The position numbers were made by a program, and so were the translations under genes. Below, piece by piece: positions 60,803-64,000 of a DNA stretch of 64,000 nucleotides (positions within the stretch are counted from its first letter, which is position 1; each line of letters begins with the position of its first letter). The stretch covers positions 52,331 through 116,330 of the forward strand of contig NZ_PTIX01000021.1 in assembly GCF_002934265.1 (NCBI RefSeq), given 5' to 3'. The notes under the pieces were generated by a model. That model was not told the DNA's origin. It made no database searches and saw nothing but the letters and a program-made list of their open reading frames with translations. Source of the stretch: Actinokineospora auranticolor (GTDB taxonomy: Bacteria; Actinomycetota; Actinomycetes; Mycobacteriales; Pseudonocardiaceae).

Positions 60803-62788
60803 CGCCAGGCCGTTCGCCTCCCGGATGACGGTCACGATCTCCGACATGATCCGGGTCATCTCGTAGTCCTTCGGCGTGAAAACCCTTGCCACGCCCCGCG
60901 ACCGCAACACCTCCGCGTCGTCCGGCGGGATGATGCCGCCCACCACGACCGGGATGTCCCCGGCACCCGCCGCGCGCAACCCGTCCACCACGGCGGGTAC
61001 CGCCGCCAGGTGCGAGCCCGACAGGATCGACAGGCCCACCACGTGCACACCCTCCTGCACCGCGGCCGCCACGATCTGGTCCGCGGTCAGGCGGATGCCC
61101 TGGTACACCACCTCGAAGCCCGTGTCCCGTGCCCGGACCGCGATCTGCTCCGCCCCGTTCGAGTGCCCGTCGAGCCCCGGCTTGCCCACCAGCATCCGCA
61201 GGCGTTCGCCCAGCTCGGCCCCCGTGGCCCGAACACGCTCTCGAACCTCCCCCAACTCCTCCCCGCCCGCCGCCGACGCGCCGGAAACCCCTGTGGGGGC
61301 GCGGTATTCGCCGAAGACCTCGCGGAGGGTGGCGGACCACTCCCCCGTGGTGACGCCCGCTCGGGCGCAGGTCAGGGTGGCTTGCATGAGGTTCGCGTCC
61401 GTCTTGGCGGCTTCGCGGAGGGCGGTCAGGGAGGTCTCGACCGCGGCGTTGTCCCGGTCGCGGCGCCATTCGGTGATGGCCTCGACCGCCTCCCGTTCGG
61501 CCACCGGGTCCACCGTCTCGATGGCTTTCGCGCCCTCGGCTTGCAGGGGGCTGGGTTCGGTGGTGTCGAAGCGGTTGACGCCGACGATGACGTCCTCGCC
61601 CGCTTCGATGCGCCGTCGTCGTTCGGCGAGGGAGGCGACCATCTGGGTCTTCATGTAGCCGCTCTCGACGGCGGCGACCGCGCCGCCCATGGCCTGGACG
61701 CGGTCGATCTCGGCGCGGGCGCCGGTCAGGATCTCGTCGACCTTGGCCTGGATGACCGGTGAGCCGTCGAAGAGGTCGTCGTACTCCAGCAGGTCCGTCT
61801 CGTAGGCCAGCACCTGCTGCATGCGCAGCGCCCACTGCTGGTCCCACGGCCGCGGCAGGCCCAGCGCCTCGTTCCAGGCGGGCAGTTGGATGGCGCGGGC
61901 GCGGGCCTTGCGCGACAGCGACACCGCGAGCATCTCCAGCACGATTCGCTGGACGTTGTTCTCCGGTTGGGCCTCGGTCAGGCCCAGGGAGTTGACCTGC
62001 ACGCCGTAGCGGAAGCGGCGCTGCTTGGGGTCGGTGATGCCGTAGCGGTCGCGGCAGATCTCGTCCCACAGGTCGGTGAAGGCGCGCATCTTGCACATCT
62101 CCTCGACGAACCGCACGCCCGCGTTGACGAAGAACGAGATGCGCGCGACCACCTCGCCCCGGCGCTCCTCGGGCACCTGGCCGGAGTCGAACACGCGGTC
62201 CAGCACGGCGATGGCGGTCGAGAGCGAGTACGCGACCTCCTGCACCGGCGACGCGCCCGCCTCCTGCAGGTGGTAGCTGCAGATGTTGATCGGGTTCCAG
62301 CGCGGCAGGGCGGTGACGGTCCAGGCGACCAGGTCGGTGATCAGGCGCAGGCTGGGGCCGGGCGGGAAGACGTAGGTGCCGCGGGCCAGGTACTCCTTGA
62401 TGATGTCGTTCTGGGTGGTCCCGGCGAGGTCGTGCCAGTCGTCCTGCTGCTCGCGGGCGACGCTGACGTAGAGGGCGAGCAGCCACATGGCGGTGGCGTT
62501 GATCGTCATCGAGGTGTTGGCGCCCGCGAGGGGGATGCCGTCGAACAGGGTGCGCATGTCGCCGATGTGGCCCACCGGCACGCCGACCTTGCCGACCTCG
62601 CCCGTGGCCAGTTCGTGGTCGGGGTCGTAGCCGGTCTGGGTGGGCAGGTCGAAGGCGACCGAGAGCCCGGTCTGCCCCTTGGCGAGGTTGCGCCGGTAGA
62701 GCTCGTTGGACTTCGCGGCGGAGGAGTGGCCCGCGTAGGTCCGCATGACCCACGGGCGGTCGCGTTCACCATCTGTCGGGTACGGCAC
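60794..62788 (-). CDS. meaA: MeaA / ethylmalonyl-CoA mutase (B12-dependent)
   Basis: A 664-residue coenzyme B12 mutase. The N-terminal barrel (~1-510) has 'GLSVAFDLPTQTGYDPDHEL' and 'CSYHLQEAGASPVQEVAY'. The B12-binding domain (~525-664) has His542 in 'GLDGHSNG' (DxHxxG) and 'GLSILSGSH', 'VVVGGIIPPDD'. Chain length and single-chain form match MeaA/Ecm, which converts ethylmalonyl-CoA to methylsuccinyl-CoA, rather than two-subunit methylmalonyl-CoA mutase. This implies the ethylmalonyl-CoA pathway; crotonyl-CoA carboxylase/reductase is not in the window. Confidence 0.93.
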   Translation of the reverse strand: MPYPTDGERDRPWVMRTYAGHSSAAKSNELYRRNLAKGQTGLSVAFDLPTQTGYDPDHELATGEVGKVGVPVGHIGDMRTLFDGIPLAGANTSMTINATAMWLLALYVSVAREQQDDWHDLAGTTQNDIIKEYLARGTYVFPPGPSLRLITDLVAWTVTALPRWNPINICSYHLQEAGASPVQEVAYSLSTAIAVLDRVFDSGQVPEERRGEVVARISFFVNAGVRFVEEMCKMRAFTDLWDEICRDRYGITDPKQRRFRYGVQVNSLGLTEAQPENNVQRIVLEMLAVSLSRKARARAIQLPAWNEALGLPRPWDQQWALRMQQVLAYETDLLEYDDLFDGSPVIQAKVDEILTGARAEIDRVQAMGGAVAAVESGYMKTQMVASLAERRRRIEAGEDVIVGVNRFDTTEPSPLQAEGAKAIETVDPVAEREAVEAITEWRRDRDNAAVETSLTALREAAKTDANLMQATLTCARAGVTTGEWSATLREVFGEYRAPTGVSGASAAGGEELGEVRERVRATGAELGERLRMLVGKPGLDGHSNGAEQIAVRARDTGFEVVYQGIRLTADQIVAAAVQEGVHVVGLSILSGSHLAAVPAVVDGLRAAGAGDIPVVVGGIIPPDDAEVLRSRGVARVFTPKDYEMTRIMSEIVTVIREANGLASG

Positions 62789-62868
62789 GTGAACCTCCGT
62801 TAACCTCGGCTCCGCTGAGCTTACTGGCGGGTAACCGAGATCGCGCCCGTGGAATTGCTCACAGGGGG

Positions 62869-63168
62869 ATGATGAGCGGCATGGACCTGCCCGCCCCGTA
62901 CCTGTCGCTGGTCGCGTTGCTCGTGGTCGGCGGCCTGGGGGTGGTGCTGCGGTGGGCGTTCAAGTCCGACGACCGCAAGCGCGACTACGGCCTGCTCCGT
63001 GAGATCGCGAAGGTGCCTTCGCGGACGGCGGCGGGCTTCGTGGAGGAGCGGCTGCGGGCGGTCGGGGTGCGGGCGACGACGGTGCCCGCCGAGGACGGCG
63101 AGGGGCTGCGGGTCCTGGTGTTCCCGGCGGACGAGCACACGGCGATCGCGGCGCTGCTCGACGACTGA
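62869..63168 (+). CDS. Small single-helix protein of unknown function
   Basis: A 99-residue protein (starts at 62869, 62872 or 62881 are all in frame behind AGGGGG). A membrane helix (~12-28) is followed by a charged cytoplasmic region with 'FVEERLRAVGVRATTV' and 'GLRVLVFPADEHTAIAALL', a small beta-alpha-beta module. Similar small proteins are common in actinobacteria without a function. Divergent from meaA. Confidence 0.7.
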   Translation: MMSGMDLPAPYLSLVALLVVGGLGVVLRWAFKSDDRKRDYGLLREIAKVPSRTAAGFVEERLRAVGVRATTVPAEDGEGLRVLVFPADEHTAIAALLDD

Positions 63169-63251
63169 GGTCCAGGTTGCTTCCGTGTGAGGAATGCGGA
63201 GGTTTGGGCCGTTCGGGCTTGTCAGGGGTGGTTCGTGGGGACTATCGAGGT

Positions 63252-63902
63252 GTGAGCAGGCGTCGGAAGGTAGTGCTGATCGCGAGCGCGGTGGCGTTCG
63301 TGCTGGGGGTGCTGTTCGGGCCGCTGCTGTGGATCAGGGTGTCCACGGGCGGCGGGGTGTACGGGGTGGCGGACGCGCCGTCGGCCCCGGTGGCGATCGT
63401 CCTGGGCGCGGGCCTGCGCAGTGACGGGACGCCGAAGCCGTACCTGGAGGCGCGGTTGGCGGACGCGCGGACGTTGTACGAGTCGGGCCGGGTGCGCGCG
63501 ATCCTGGTGTCGGGCGACCACGGGACCCCGCACCACGACGAGGTCGCGGCCATGACGACGTGGCTGGTGGATCGCGGAGTCCCCGCCGAACGGGTGGTGG
63601 CCGACCACGCGGGCTTCGACACGTACGACTCGTGCGTGCGGGCTCGGGAGATCTTCGGGGTGTCGAAGGCGGTGGTGGTCACCCAGGGCTTCCACATCCG
63701 CCGAGCGGTGTTCCTGTGCCGCAACGCGGGGATCGAGGCTGTCGGGGTGGCCTCGGAGGCACCGGGTGGGAACGATGGAAAGTATTGGCTGCGGGAGGTT
63801 CCGGCCGCGATCAAGGCCGTGTTCGACGCGGTTTTCGATCCGGACCCGAGGTTCCTGGGCCCGCGCGAACACGGCCTCGACCAGGTGCTGGCGGAGGGCT
63901 AG
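63252..63902 (+). CDS. ElyC/SanA/YdcF-family (DUF218) envelope protein
   Basis: GTG at 63252 gives 216 residues; a longer frame begins at 63177. An N-terminal membrane anchor (~5-25) precedes a DUF218 domain: 'VAIVLGAGLRSDGTPKPYL', 'AILVSGDHGTPHHDEVAAM' and 'VVVTQGFHIRRAVFLC'. DUF218 proteins (SanA, ElyC) are linked to envelope integrity and polysaccharide metabolism. Its TAG overlaps the stop of the convergent transposase fragment. Confidence 0.9.
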   Translation: MSRRRKVVLIASAVAFVLGVLFGPLLWIRVSTGGGVYGVADAPSAPVAIVLGAGLRSDGTPKPYLEARLADARTLYESGRVRAILVSGDHGTPHHDEVAAMTTWLVDRGVPAERVVADHAGFDTYDSCVRAREIFGVSKAVVVTQGFHIRRAVFLCRNAGIEAVGVASEAPGGNDGKYWLREVPAAIKAVFDAVFDPDPRFLGPREHGLDQVLAEG

Positions 63903-64000
63903 CTGTAGTGCCCTGAGAGGTTAGGAACGCGGGTGGCGGGTGGCTGGCCTGCGAGTGCGGTGTGTCCGCGGTGGTGATTGTAGAGATGCAGCCAGCGCGG
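63899..64000 (-). mobile_element. C-terminal end of an IS481-like transposase (partial, runs off the window)
   Basis: On the minus strand the last 33 codons read 'PRWLHLYNHHRGHTALAGQP' then 'PATRVPNLSGHYS' and stop. This is the conserved end of the rve integrase core of IS481/IS3-type transposases (usual 'YNHHRPHTALGGQPP'). The catalytic residues and inverted repeats lie outside. The element stops exactly at the ElyC-like stop codon, so insertion may have defined that gene's 3' end. Confidence 0.75.

Overview
The window is high-GC actinobacterial DNA, most likely from the Pseudonocardiaceae (Actinokineospora, Saccharothrix or Lentzea type). Three things point there: the menaquinol bc1/aa3 genes ctaE-qcrC-qcrA-qcrB beside ctaC-ctaF, the many GTG starts, and a gene order from about 4.3 to 35.4 kb that closely follows Mycobacterium tuberculosis Rv2188c to Rv2206. 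That block runs pimB, RipC-like NlpC/P60, DEDDh/UvrC-like nuclease, trpD, ctaE-qcrCAB, ctaC, asnB, adoK, erpA, glycerate kinase and DUF3043. The genus cannot be settled from the sequence alone, and no rRNA, tRNA or CRISPR array was seen.

Left edge (1-4.3 kb): a tightly overlapping set encodes a CHAP-domain protein (5' end outside the window), two small YbaB/EbfC-like proteins and a 990-residue NACHT STAND NTPase. This is the best candidate for a poorly described conflict or defence system. 4.3-17.9 kb: envelope genes (PimB' mannosyltransferase, a zinc metallopeptidase, an NlpC/P60 endopeptidase behind a long structured leader, and a degenerate-NlpC/P60 plus VanY-type peptidase fusion), an Abi-like protein, a NYN-domain protein and a DEDDh-GIY-YIG nuclease. 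This part also holds a previously easy-to-miss wreck of an MrcB(DUF3578)-DUF3883 restriction gene beside another YbaB gene.

18.2-30.1 kb is the respiratory core. ctaE-qcrC-qcrA-qcrB are joined by 4-nt overlaps; ctaC-ctaF lie 4 kb away and are followed by asnB. trpD and two small genes sit between the halves. The gap between trpD and ctaF is scarred by an IS110 remnant, an intergenic repeat and three decayed copies of the ctaF 3' end. 30.1-44.1 kb: a small XRE regulator divergent from a methionine aminopeptidase across a palindromic operator, adoK, erpA, glycerate kinase, an aldo/keto reductase, an FmdB-like zinc ribbon, a double-length 3-hydroxyacyl-CoA dehydrogenase, a PTS-type dihydroxyacetone kinase operon (dhaK-dhaL-dhaM), a DUF3558 lipoprotein and a sodium:solute symporter.

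44.2-64 kb is more accessory: an XRE-DUF5753/DUF397 pair, small membrane proteins, an MFS exporter, the mismatch endonuclease NucS, a NUDIX hydrolase, a NarL-type two-component system and a secreted GH18 chitinase with a DasR-like operator. Further on come an enoyl-CoA hydratase, a non-coding array of three ~190-bp repeats, a GlxA-type regulator divergent from a cysteine hydrolase, a membrane-anchored WD40 protein, a MeaA/ethylmalonyl-CoA mutase and the C-terminal end of an IS481-like transposase at the right edge. Several dispersed repeats recur in the intergenic gaps of the window.
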